DNA of 37,706 bases from a virus: IMG/VR virus record IMGVR_UViG_3300002835_009415, positions 1 through 37,706 of that record; one strand, given 5' to 3'. Made by a program: the position numbers and the translations under genes. This document shows, piece by piece, positions 30,495 through 36,724 of this stretch. Numbering within the stretch: position 1 is the first letter of the stretch; each line of letters begins with the position of its first letter. The notes beneath the pieces are model-generated. The model searched no databases, was not told where the DNA came from, and was given only the letters and a program-made list of their open reading frames with translations.

Positions 30495-30929
30495 TTAACG
30501 TCTTCTAATGTGTCTTCTGATACTCTCAGCCATTGGGTCTCTTGGTTCTTCATCTTGCATGTCACCCATAGGAGTTTCCATACCTGTAAAATTTTCATCA
30601 GAATCATAAGAATTATATTCTTCTTCATCTGAATTCATTTGATTACTTTCGTAATCTTGGATGATAGACTTAAGTTCCATTGCCTCTTGTTCTTTTCCTT
30701 CAGTATTTCTTAATTGACTATAAAAATCTTTAATATAGTCCCATCCTGCAATACCTAAAAGTGCAATAGTTGTTCCAACCATTGTTGCAATTGCTCCACC
30801 AGTACTCATGGCTTCAGGATTAAAGAAGTTTTCAACATCTTCATTAACTCTATTTCTTTTAGTTTCTTTAACTACTGTTTTAATTAATCTAGTTAATTCT
30901 GATTCTGATAATCTTACAACTTTTTTCAT
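30495..30929 (-). CDS. Leader-bearing protein with one membrane segment, 144 aa
   Basis: MKKVVRLSESELTRLIKTVV, then KETKRNRVNEDVENF: a typical leader of this window. An apolar Gly/Ala-rich segment (GGAIATMVGTTIALLGIAGW, about 44-63) follows, then an acidic region (SDEEEYNSYDSDENF) and an arginine-rich end (SIRRHIRRR). Probably a small virion or membrane-associated protein. It is the last gene of a minus-strand group ended by a clear terminator. Function unknown. Confidence 0.75.
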   Translation of the reverse strand: MKKVVRLSESELTRLIKTVVKETKRNRVNEDVENFFNPEAMSTGGAIATMVGTTIALLGIAGWDYIKDFYSQLRNTEGKEQEAMELKSIIQDYESNQMNSDEEEYNSYDSDENFTGMETPMGDMQDEEPRDPMAESIRRHIRRR

Positions 30930-30945
30930 TTTTTTTTGTTTTATT

Positions 30946-30952
30946 ATAAATA
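30946..30952 (-). promoter_or_regulatory. TATTTAT late-type promoter element
   Basis: Sense-strand GTATATTTATAATAAAAC, 16 nt before the start at 30929. Confidence 0.4.
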
Positions 30953-30963
30953 TACATTAATTT

Positions 30964-32013
30964 TTATTTTTCCCAATATTTTGTACCACAAAGTCCTAAC
31001 CATCTTTGCATCACATCATATAATTCTTCAGATTCATATACCATCCCTAATTTTATACCCTTAGGTAGTTTTGCGGTTTCCACTGGTTCAGGTTCTTTAG
31101 TTAATGTAACAACAACAGGACCTGTAGGCTTTGATATTAATGGAACACTACTTTTTAAATATCCATTTAACTTAACTATTAATTTTGTAGAATCAGAAAT
31201 ATATAACGGATTAAAATCTAAAAGGATTTCATAACCACCTATTTCAGTTAAATTTTTATTTATATCAACTTTACTATTAATTGCTGTGTCATCATCAACA
31301 ATAATCCTTATATTATCTAAAACATCGTCAGTAATTTCTATTAGTTCTTTAGTTTGGGAATCTTTTAATTGTAACTTAACTTGAATATAATTTTCAAATT
31401 TAATAGTTTTAAAAATTTTATCTATTTCTATTGTTTCCCCTTCTTTTTTTTCTAAATTAAAAACTTTTCGTGAAATTTCATTACCAACATTAACTAATGT
31501 TTTATACGTATCATAATCAAATTTAAAAATTCCATTATCATCAGTATAAACTTCTTTTGAGCTATCATCTTTTTTGTTTGTAAGAATAACTTTTAAATTA
31601 CCTATTGGTTTTTTTGATTTTGAATCAATAACCTGTATTTTTGCCATTTTTGTGGCGGTAATTGCAACAGTGTTCAATTCACTACCTTGTTTTAAAATAA
31701 CTTCAACAGATGTTTTTGAATTATCAATAGTAACTGTTTGTGTTTCGAAACCTACAAAGGCAATTGTTATTTTATCTCCACTAAAATTTTTTAATACAAC
31801 ATTACCATTTGTATCAGTTGCTCCGTTTACTTTATTAGCGTTATCAGGGTCGTAAACCGTTGCACCAACAATTAATTCTCCTTTATTATCCTTTACAGTT
31901 ACAGTTAAATTTCTAGGAGTCGACTCGTTTAAAAAAATCCTTTTATTAATTTTTGAATTTAATTCTAAAATCCTATTAGTTTCTTCAGATAGTAATTCAA
32001 ATTTTGTCTTCAT
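30964..32013 (-). CDS. Leader-bearing protein with SusC-like carboxypeptidase-regulatory domain(s)
   Basis: A 349-aa protein. The leader MKTKFELLSEETNRILELNS continues to IFLNE (residue 30), a candidate cleavage site. Residues about 35-109 match the CarboxypepD_reg-like beta-sandwich (LTVTVKDNKGELIVGATVYD ... GATDTNGNVVLKNF) that opens Bacteroidota TonB-dependent transporters. It is followed by SELNTVAITATK (111-122), which echoes the 'LxEVVVTA' end of that transporter module. A second similar repeat (IQVIDSKSKKPIGNLKVIL ... TDDNGIFKFD) follows. No barrel follows, so this is a free module, perhaps host-surface-binding or virion Ig-like. It overlaps the next gene by 4 nt. Confidence 0.82.
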   Translation of the reverse strand: MKTKFELLSEETNRILELNSKINKRIFLNESTPRNLTVTVKDNKGELIVGATVYDPDNANKVNGATDTNGNVVLKNFSGDKITIAFVGFETQTVTIDNSKTSVEVILKQGSELNTVAITATKMAKIQVIDSKSKKPIGNLKVILTNKKDDSSKEVYTDDNGIFKFDYDTYKTLVNVGNEISRKVFNLEKKEGETIEIDKIFKTIKFENYIQVKLQLKDSQTKELIEITDDVLDNIRIIVDDDTAINSKVDINKNLTEIGGYEILLDFNPLYISDSTKLIVKLNGYLKSSVPLISKPTGPVVVTLTKEPEPVETAKLPKGIKLGMVYESEELYDVMQRWLGLCGTKYWEK

Positions 32014-32591
32014 TTTGTCATCCCCCTTTTAAAGTTTTGAATTCCCTGTCTAACATTTTGAATTCCTTGTTTAGCGTTTTGAACTTTTTCTTTAGTGTTT
32101 TGTGTAACGTCTTGAAATTTATTTTTAACGTTTCCAATACCTTGTTTAACATTATTTTTAAAACTTCCGTCTGAATCACTTTTTACTTTTGGGGTTTTTT
32201 GTTTTTTAACATCATTCTCGTCAAGTCCCTCATATTCCTTAAGTACAAAATCACCATAACTATTACAAATATATTCTAAAATTGTTTGTTGTGACGGGTC
32301 ACTTGTCTGACCCTTTACATATCCCTTTATAAGGGCGCTTGACCCTTTACTTGTCGCAATAAATTCTACATCCTGTACAATAAATTGGAACGATTCTTTA
32401 GTTAAACCTCTTTTTTCAACAATTGTAAAAGTTCTGTTTTTCATACCAGGTATCTTTGGTCTGATTGAATTATCACCATATAAAAACCTCTTAATTAATT
32501 CTTCAGGAGTTTTAGTTAATTTAGATTCTTCAGCAATAACCTTATTAACAATGTTAAAAATATCATTTTCGGTTAAATTAATTCTTTTCAT
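32010..32591 (-). CDS. Leader-bearing protein with amphipathic repeat tail, 193 aa
   Basis: MKRINLTENDIFNIVNKVIA then EESK: the leader ends I-A-E, the same triplet as in the T4 major capsid protein. The middle (about 24-120) is a mixed domain without known motif (FQFIVQDVEFIATSKGSSAL). From about residue 145 there are repeated amphipathic helices (NNVKQGIGNVKNKFQDVTQN, AKQGIQNVRQGIQNFKRG), reminiscent of apolipoprotein or LEA-like repeats. It starts the operon with the SusC-like-domain gene; a TATTTAT element lies 8 nt upstream. Confidence 0.75.
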   Translation of the reverse strand: MKRINLTENDIFNIVNKVIAEESKLTKTPEELIKRFLYGDNSIRPKIPGMKNRTFTIVEKRGLTKESFQFIVQDVEFIATSKGSSALIKGYVKGQTSDPSQQTILEYICNSYGDFVLKEYEGLDENDVKKQKTPKVKSDSDGSFKNNVKQGIGNVKNKFQDVTQNTKEKVQNAKQGIQNVRQGIQNFKRGMTK

Positions 32592-32599
32592 ACTAATAT

Positions 32600-32606
32600 A
32601 TAAATA
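32600..32606 (-). promoter_or_regulatory. TATTTAT late-type promoter element
   Basis: Sense-strand GTATTTAT-ATATTAGT-ATG before the gene at 32591. Confidence 0.5.
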
Positions 32607-32624
32607 CTAAAAAAAATAAAAAAA

Positions 32625-32656
32625 GTTGTTTTTATTAAAAAGGTTAATTATACTTG
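32625..32656 (+). promoter_or_regulatory. Bacteroidota-type promoter for the FKBP gene
   Basis: GTTG-N20-TATACTTG (box at 32649-32656), 3 nt before the ATG at 32660. One mismatch to TAnnTTTG. A TTG at 32654 lies inside the box, so the ATG is the better start. Confidence 0.6.
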
Positions 32657-32659
32657 AAT

Positions 32660-33085
32660 ATGGAAAAAATTAAAAACGGTGATAATGTATCTGTTCATTA
32701 CACAGGTAAATTAGAAGATGGTTCAGTATTCGACACATCTTTAGCTGAGGGTAGAGAACCTCTTACAGTAACTTTAGGTCAAGGACAATTAATCCCAGGA
32801 TTTGAAAACGGATTAATTGATATGACCGCCGGCGAAATCAAAACAATTGAAATTGAACCAGAAAATGCTTACGGAGATGTTAATCCTCAATTAATGAGTG
32901 AAATACCACTATCACAAGTCCCTGAAGGTGTTAAAACTGGGGATATGTTACAGGGCCAAAACCAACTTGGACCAGTTAATGTTGTAGTTAGAGAAATTAA
33001 AGAAGAAACTGTTGTGTTGGACATGAACCATCCACTAGCAGGTAAGAAACTTATCTTTGATTTAGAAGTTGTATCGGTAAACTAA
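32660..33085 (+). CDS. FKBP-type peptidyl-prolyl isomerase, SlyD-like
   Basis: A 141-aa protein matching bacterial two-domain FKBPs: VSVHYTGKLEDGSVFDTS, LTVTLGQGQLIPGFENGLI and IEIEPENAYGDVNP give the FKBP part. The IF-like insert IPLSQVPEGVKTGDM follows, then the SlyD-type closure DMNHPLAGKKLIFDLEVVSV. The His-rich metal-binding tail of E. coli SlyD is absent. It should catalyse proline isomerisation and act as a folding chaperone in the cytoplasm. FKBPs are uncommon in phages. Its own host-like promoter and terminator mark a single-gene unit. Confidence 0.93.
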   Translation: MEKIKNGDNVSVHYTGKLEDGSVFDTSLAEGREPLTVTLGQGQLIPGFENGLIDMTAGEIKTIEIEPENAYGDVNPQLMSEIPLSQVPEGVKTGDMLQGQNQLGPVNVVVREIKEETVVLDMNHPLAGKKLIFDLEVVSVN

Positions 33086-33111
33086 TACAATTTCATTTAT
33101 TTTTCAAAATG

Positions 33112-33128
33112 TCCCACGTCTTGTGGGA
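33112..33128 (+). terminator. Terminator of the FKBP gene
   Basis: A 6-bp GC-rich stem (TCCCAC / GTGGGA) with a 5-nt loop followed by TTTTTT, 27 nt past the FKBP stop. Confidence 0.8.
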
Positions 33129-33149
33129 TTTTTTGTTTACATTAGCATT

Positions 33150-33683
33150 ATGAATATTTTCTTTTTGGATTGGGATACAAAAAAATGTGCAGAATACCAT
33201 TGTGATAAACACGTGGTTAAGATGATACTTGAGACTGCACAACTATTATGTGGAGCCCACCATGTAACCCACCAAGCACCCACCAAGTACCGCCCAAGTA
33301 CCGACCAAGTACCGTACAAGTTATCACACAAAAACCACCCTTGTTCAATATGGGTTAGAGAGTCATTATCAAACTATCTTTATCTTTGTGACTTAGGACT
33401 TGAATTATGCAAGGAATACACTTATAGATACGGAAAACGTCATAAATCACAGGATGTAATTGAGTGGTGTATTACAAATAAATTAAATATTTGTGACAAA
33501 GGATTTACTGAACCACCCAAAGCAATGCCCGATGAATATAAAGTTACAGACGTTATAGAATCATATAGAAACTATTATAACGGTGCTAAGAAAGATTTTG
33601 CTAAATGGAAAAATAGAGATATCCCTAAATGGTTTAACCCTGCATCAATTGTTGCATCTGAGCAACCAATTGTCCTTGTTTAG
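33150..33683 (+). CDS. Conserved phage protein (MNIFFLDWDxxxCAEYHCDKHVVKM family)
   Basis: A 177-aa protein. The ATG at 33150 is chosen because the family starts MNIFYL/MNIFFLD; longer forms would run into the FKBP terminator. Conserved pieces are CAEYHCDKHVVKMILETAQL, SHKNHPCSIWVRESLSNYLY, ELCKEYTYRYGK and FTEPPKAMPDEY. They belong to a recurrent phage family of unknown function, rich in His/Cys/Trp. Residues about 41-55 come from an 11-nt tandem repeat and look inserted. Its 3' end overlaps a small minus-strand gene by 50 nt. Confidence 0.82.
   Translation: MNIFFLDWDTKKCAEYHCDKHVVKMILETAQLLCGAHHVTHQAPTKYRPSTDQVPYKLSHKNHPCSIWVRESLSNYLYLCDLGLELCKEYTYRYGKRHKSQDVIEWCITNKLNICDKGFTEPPKAMPDEYKVTDVIESYRNYYNGAKKDFAKWKNRDIPKWFNPASIVASEQPIVLV
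33271..33314 (+). repeat. Four tandem 11-nt repeats in a coding region
   Basis: ACCAAGCACCC, ACCAAGTACCG, CCCAAGTACCG and ACCAAGTACCG lie head to tail. Because 11 is not a multiple of 3, the peptide is not repetitive, and gain or loss of a unit would shift the frame unless compensated. Confidence 0.85.
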
Positions 33684-33822
33684 ATTGTAAAACACGGATT
33701 CTTCCCATTTGCTCATCATTCATTTCAAAATGTTCTGACTTAATTTCGTTAATTTGATTATCTAAACGGGTATGTTGCATTAGAAGATTACTATACAATT
33801 GTGATTTTTGTTCTTGTGTCAT
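33634..33822 (-). CDS. Small coiled-coil protein, 62 aa, antisense overlap
   Basis: MTQEQKSQLYSNLLMQHTRL then DNQINEIKSEHFEMNDEQMG and a final RVLQSKQGQLVAQMQQLMQG: two helices with heptads, resembling a short family seen in phages (M-T/N-E-E-Q...L...TRL.NQI.EIK). Its last 50 nt lie opposite the end of the plus-strand gene at 33150-33683, an unusually long antisense overlap. Probably a real gene by family resemblance; function unknown, possibly a small structural dimer. Confidence 0.65.
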   Translation of the reverse strand: MTQEQKSQLYSNLLMQHTRLDNQINEIKSEHFEMNDEQMGRIRVLQSKQGQLVAQMQQLMQG

Positions 33823-33853
33823 AAAATAAAAATAAAAACAAATTTAAAAAAAT

Positions 33854-33875
33854 AAACCCCTTTTATAAGGGGTTT
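33854..33875. terminator. Terminator hairpin between small genes
   Basis: A 9-bp stem (AAACCCCTT / AAGGGGTTT) with a 4-nt loop, 4 nt past the stop of the minus-strand gene at 33880. Confidence 0.8.
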
Positions 33876-33879
33876 AAAA

Positions 33880-34035
33880 TTACTTGTTTGACCAATTAAA
33901 GTTCAATACAGTAAAAGAAACTTTTTTTGCAGACCAATCCAATTCAATTGAAAGAATTATAAATGCTAAGACTTTAACAGTGATATTGATTTCATCAATT
34001 TCCTGTAATTTTAACCAAAGGTTGTTAAATTTCAT
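33880..34035 (-). CDS. Small protein, 51 aa
   Basis: MKFNNLWLKLQEIDEINITV then KVLAFIILSIELDWSAKKVS and FTVLNFNWSNK. One moderately apolar segment (INITVKVLAFIILSIEL) could be a membrane helix or a beta hairpin. It has a TATTTAT element 21 nt upstream and a good terminator 4 nt downstream, so it behaves as a complete transcription unit, the main reason to call it real. No known family. Confidence 0.55.
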   Translation of the reverse strand: MKFNNLWLKLQEIDEINITVKVLAFIILSIELDWSAKKVSFTVLNFNWSNK

Positions 34036-34056
34036 AATAATAAGTTTTTATACTAT

Positions 34057-34063
34057 ATAAATA
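34057..34063 (-). promoter_or_regulatory. TATTTAT late-type promoter element
   Basis: Sense-strand CTATATTTATATAG, 21 nt before the ATG at 34035, overlapping the region just past the stop of the gene at 34067. Confidence 0.4.
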
Positions 34064-34066
34064 TAG

Positions 34067-34165
34067 TTAACTTCCACAATAATCATCACATTCATCTAAC
34101 AATTCACCATCGTCATAAACTTCTTGGTTGTAATAGTCTTCGTCAGGGAAATTGTTTAGTGTCAT
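34067..34165 (-). CDS. Very small acidic protein, 32 aa
   Basis: MTLNNFPDEDYYNQEVYDDG then ELLDECDDYCGS. Highly acidic (12 Asp/Glu), with two cysteines near the end. A TATATTTG box lies 20 nt upstream. Too short for family assignment. Acidic micro-proteins in phages often inhibit host nucleic-acid-binding proteins, but that is analogy only; it could also be a chance frame. Confidence 0.4.
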   Translation of the reverse strand: MTLNNFPDEDYYNQEVYDDGELLDECDDYCGS

Positions 34166-34185
34166 ATTGTTTTTATTTTAGATTA

Positions 34186-34193
34186 CAAATATA
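34186..34193 (-). promoter_or_regulatory. TATATTTG -7 box
   Basis: A perfect TAnnTTTG on the minus strand, 20 nt before the 32-aa gene. No TTG is present at the -33 distance, so support is partial. Confidence 0.4.
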
Positions 34194-34219
34194 GTGAAAA
34201 AATTTAATTATTAGGTTTT

Positions 34220-34567
34220 TTACCAATCAATTCCAGGACCAAATTTCCTTTCATCAATAATATCGTTTATATATAATTCAATATTGGGTAACAAATCTTC
34301 TATTCTATATTGAATTTCCGCCCTGATATTATCAAAATCATCTCTTAACTGAGTTCTGTAAATATTAATGAGAACTTTTATCTTACCTGACATTACAACA
34401 TCAACAACCTCAATCTTATCAACAGATTCTAATTCGTGCAATTCATCCATTTCACCCATTCCCCATTCTTCAGATTCTTCCCTTAAACTATCTAATTTAG
34501 AATTTATTAATCCTTGAATTAAATTTTTTGTTTTTTCTAATTGTTTTTGGTCTATAATGTACTTCAT
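34220..34567 (-). CDS. Hypothetical protein, 115 aa
   Basis: MKYIIDQKQLEKTKNLIQGL then INSKLDSLREESEEWGMGEM. The N-terminus is a basic helix reminiscent of the leader proteins but without a clear L/I-x-E end. The rest is an alternating helix/strand protein (VDKIEVVDVVMSGKIKVLIN, RIEDLLPNIELYINDIIDER) ending KFGPGIDW. No known domain. A TATTTAT element lies 5 nt before the ATG, and the divergent CAP-like gene lies upstream. Confidence 0.7.
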   Translation of the reverse strand: MKYIIDQKQLEKTKNLIQGLINSKLDSLREESEEWGMGEMDELHELESVDKIEVVDVVMSGKIKVLINIYRTQLRDDFDNIRAEIQYRIEDLLPNIELYINDIIDERKFGPGIDW

Positions 34568-34572
34568 ATATT

Positions 34573-34579
34573 ATAAATA
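34573..34579 (-). promoter_or_regulatory. TATTTAT late-type promoter element
   Basis: Sense-strand CTATTTAT-AATAT-ATG before the gene at 34567. Confidence 0.55.
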
Positions 34580-34612
34580 GTAAAAAACATATAAAAAATA
34601 TTTTATAATAAT

Positions 34613-34643
34613 TTTGTGTGGTAAATAAAATGTATTATATTTG
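34613..34643 (+). promoter_or_regulatory. Bacteroidota-type promoter for the CAP-like gene
   Basis: Exact consensus TTTG-N19-TATATTTG (-33 at 34613-34616, -7 at 34636-34643), 4 nt before the ATG at 34648. Transcription would start at or next to the ATG. Confidence 0.8.
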
Positions 34644-34647
34644 TCCT

Positions 34648-35235
34648 ATGAAACAACTAATAATCATCATCACTTCTTTACTTACATTCTCTGTAACTGC
34701 TCAAGATATTGACTACAACAATTTTGATAACAAACGTCTTGAGCGTTTAGTATTTGAAGAATTAAACAAATACCGTGATTCTTTGGGTGTTGTTGATTTA
34801 TTGTGGTCAGATGTAATGTATAAAAGTATTACCTGTAAGCAGACTTCAATCCTACAAAAAGGTTCAAGTTTATATCATCCCGATTTAAAAGTTTTATTTA
34901 CCGATGAGTTCAGAACTTCATTATCAAAAGAATCTGAAAAACTTACAGGTATTAAGAGTCATAACAATTGTGCACCTAACTCGGTTACTATTTTAACTGA
35001 AAATATTATGTCGTGGACTTTGGAGGAAGTTACCTATGAAGAAATGGCTAAAATTGCCATTATGTGCTGGGATAGGTCATACATGCATAAATGTGCTCAA
35101 CGATACGATTATATTGAGGAGGGAGGTGGTAAAGGGTTTGTATCAATTTCCGCAAAAATTAATGACTCTAAAACAACAATTTTTATATCTTGTAATTTTG
35201 CAACCGTTAAAAAAAATTTACCTACTATTAATTAG
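34648..35235 (+). CDS. Secreted CAP/SCP-like domain protein, 195 aa
   Basis: The ATG at 34648 is chosen because the promoter box ends 4 nt upstream; it gives a clean signal peptide MKQLIIIITSLLTFSVTAQD with cleavage after TAQ or nearby. The mature part opens like a CAP domain (RLVFEELNKYRDSLGVVDLL, WSDVMYKSITCKQ), has a His-containing segment (SSLYHPDLK), TENIMSWTLEEVTYEEMAKI and a final GFVSISAKINDSKTTIFISC strand. The fit to CAP/SCP is moderate. It should be exported by the infected cell. No operon; convergent with the OmpA-like gene. Confidence 0.72.
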   Translation: MKQLIIIITSLLTFSVTAQDIDYNNFDNKRLERLVFEELNKYRDSLGVVDLLWSDVMYKSITCKQTSILQKGSSLYHPDLKVLFTDEFRTSLSKESEKLTGIKSHNNCAPNSVTILTENIMSWTLEEVTYEEMAKIAIMCWDRSYMHKCAQRYDYIEEGGGKGFVSISAKINDSKTTIFISCNFATVKKNLPTIN

Positions 35236-35246
35236 TAGGTAAATTT
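35214..35246. terminator. Bidirectional hairpin holding both stop codons of convergent genes
   Basis: A perfect 14-bp inverted repeat (AAATTTACCTACTA / TAGTAGGTAAATTT) with a 5-nt loop. The stops of the plus gene (35233-35235) and minus gene (35228-35230) both lie in or beside the loop, so both proteins end with residues coded by the stem (NLPTIN and NLPTN). Confidence 0.75.
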
Positions 35247-36628
35247 GTATTGTATTCAGGAAGAGTAATTATTAAACGTCTATTTATCGCAGTTTGAGCC
35301 TTTTTTTGTTCGTCAGTTCCTGTTACTTTTGGCCATTTTGCATTTTTATCATACATGTCAGTTTCACCAATCGGGTTAGGAACAAAATTTGTAATTTCAG
35401 GTAAGTCAGAGTTTAATTTTTGTAAAATAACTTGAGCTCTTGCTTCAGATAAACAAAAATTGTAAGAGTTTCTAGTTCTTCCTCCTGGAACTTCACAACC
35501 TGGAAATGTTGACCCATCTGCATTAGAATCCGCAGTTGGTAACTTAGGGTCTCTATCAATAGACGCTGAAGTAGTTACTAAAATACCCTTTCGACCTGTT
35601 TTTTCATCTTTATAGTTATTCAAAAAATTAATATAGTCATTATAAACATCTTCACCATACATTCTTTTTTGTTTTTTTACGTCGTTTATGAAATTTTCTA
35701 AGTCTTGGGGGCCAGTTCCTTCTAAATTTGTTGTATCAAATGTAAAAGGATTTTTTATATCTAAAGAAATTTTAATACTAACAGGCTTAGGTGGTGGAAT
35801 AGGAGTAGGGTCTACTGTTTTTCCATGTGACGAATTGGGCCACCAATCACTTAAAAAAATTGCCATATTTTTTCTTTTAAATTTTCTAAATGACCAGTCA
35901 CTAAAGTCTATTTGTGTGTAAGTGTTTTTCGAATCAAGGTTGTTTCTCATAACATACCACTCTTCTTTACTTTTTGGTACATAATATTGTAATAAATTTA
36001 TTGTTGATGAATTACTAGGTACTCGTTTATTTACCCCGTCTCGACTTAGGATTTCAATATTCTTAGCGTCCAATACAACAGAACATAAATAAGGGTCAAA
36101 TTTATCTATCTGAGGAGGTGCGTTATTTTCAGGATAGTTTATCATGATTGTTTGAAAACCTTTGGGAAATTTTGGAAGTACCTGATATATTCCTGGTTTA
36201 ACTTGTTTGTCTAAAACTGAACTAAAACCTCCAAATGTTTCTACTATCGACATATTAGTAATAAATTGATTATTTGTCACTGTTTTTGTGTTTAAATCAA
36301 CAGTAAAATCTTCAGGTTTTCCACTAATATCTACAGCACCTTTAGTTGTATAACCACCTTTATTTCTATCATATTTGATGTAATATAAATTTCCACTTGA
36401 GATTACAACACCAATACGCCCGGCGAATGATTCGTCTGGAACAGTATTACTATTAAATGGACCAAATTCAAAAGGTTTATTTTCATTTTCACCAGTGTTT
36501 ACCACCTCTGTTTTAAGGGCATCTTTTCTAGGAGGTTCCTTTTTTTGTTCAAGGATTATCCCTTTTTTTGTATATAATGATAATATACTGTTTCTTTCGT
36601 TTTCGGTGATTAAAAATCTTTTGCTCAT
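35228..36628 (-). CDS. Leader-bearing protein with OmpA-like C-terminal domain, 466 aa
   Basis: The leader MSKRFLITENERNSILSLYT continues KKGIILEQ, ending I-L-E at about residue 27. The N-terminal two-thirds is a beta-rich unknown region (GRIGVVISSGNLYYIKYDRN). The C-terminal part from about 287 resembles an OmpA-like peptidoglycan-binding domain: KISLDIKNPFTFDTTNLEG, NNYKDEKTGRKGILVTTSAS, FCLSEARAQVILQKL (391-405) and a final AINRRLIITLPEY (447-459), the NRRV/I hallmark. Some motif positions deviate and there are insertions, so peptidoglycan binding is probable but not certain. A TATTTAT element lies 15 nt upstream. Confidence 0.82.
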   Translation of the reverse strand: MSKRFLITENERNSILSLYTKKGIILEQKKEPPRKDALKTEVVNTGENENKPFEFGPFNSNTVPDESFAGRIGVVISSGNLYYIKYDRNKGGYTTKGAVDISGKPEDFTVDLNTKTVTNNQFITNMSIVETFGGFSSVLDKQVKPGIYQVLPKFPKGFQTIMINYPENNAPPQIDKFDPYLCSVVLDAKNIEILSRDGVNKRVPSNSSTINLLQYYVPKSKEEWYVMRNNLDSKNTYTQIDFSDWSFRKFKRKNMAIFLSDWWPNSSHGKTVDPTPIPPPKPVSIKISLDIKNPFTFDTTNLEGTGPQDLENFINDVKKQKRMYGEDVYNDYINFLNNYKDEKTGRKGILVTTSASIDRDPKLPTADSNADGSTFPGCEVPGGRTRNSYNFCLSEARAQVILQKLNSDLPEITNFVPNPIGETDMYDKNAKWPKVTGTDEQKKAQTAINRRLIITLPEYNTNLPTN

Positions 36629-36643
36629 AAAAATGTTTTATTA

Positions 36644-36650
36644 ATAAATA
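36644..36650 (-). promoter_or_regulatory. TATTTAT late-type promoter element
   Basis: Sense-strand ATATTTATTAATAAAAC, 15 nt before the start at 36628. Confidence 0.4.
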
Positions 36651-36679
36651 TAGTCTTAAAAGAAAAAAAATGAAATAAA

Positions 36680-36702
36680 AAACCCATCTGATAGATGGGT
36701 TT
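36680..36702 (-). terminator. Terminator of the gene at 36725
   Basis: A 10-bp stem (AAACCCATCT / AGATGGGTTT) with a GAT loop, 22 nt past the minus-strand stop. Confidence 0.85.
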
Positions 36703-36724
36703 AAATTATTTTTTATAAAATTTT

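Noticed and set aside
30416-30628. Longer form of the small membrane protein upstream of 30415
   Set aside because: It passes through a terminator hairpin and a TATATTTG promoter box and overlaps the leader-bearing gene at 30495; it is a shadow frame.
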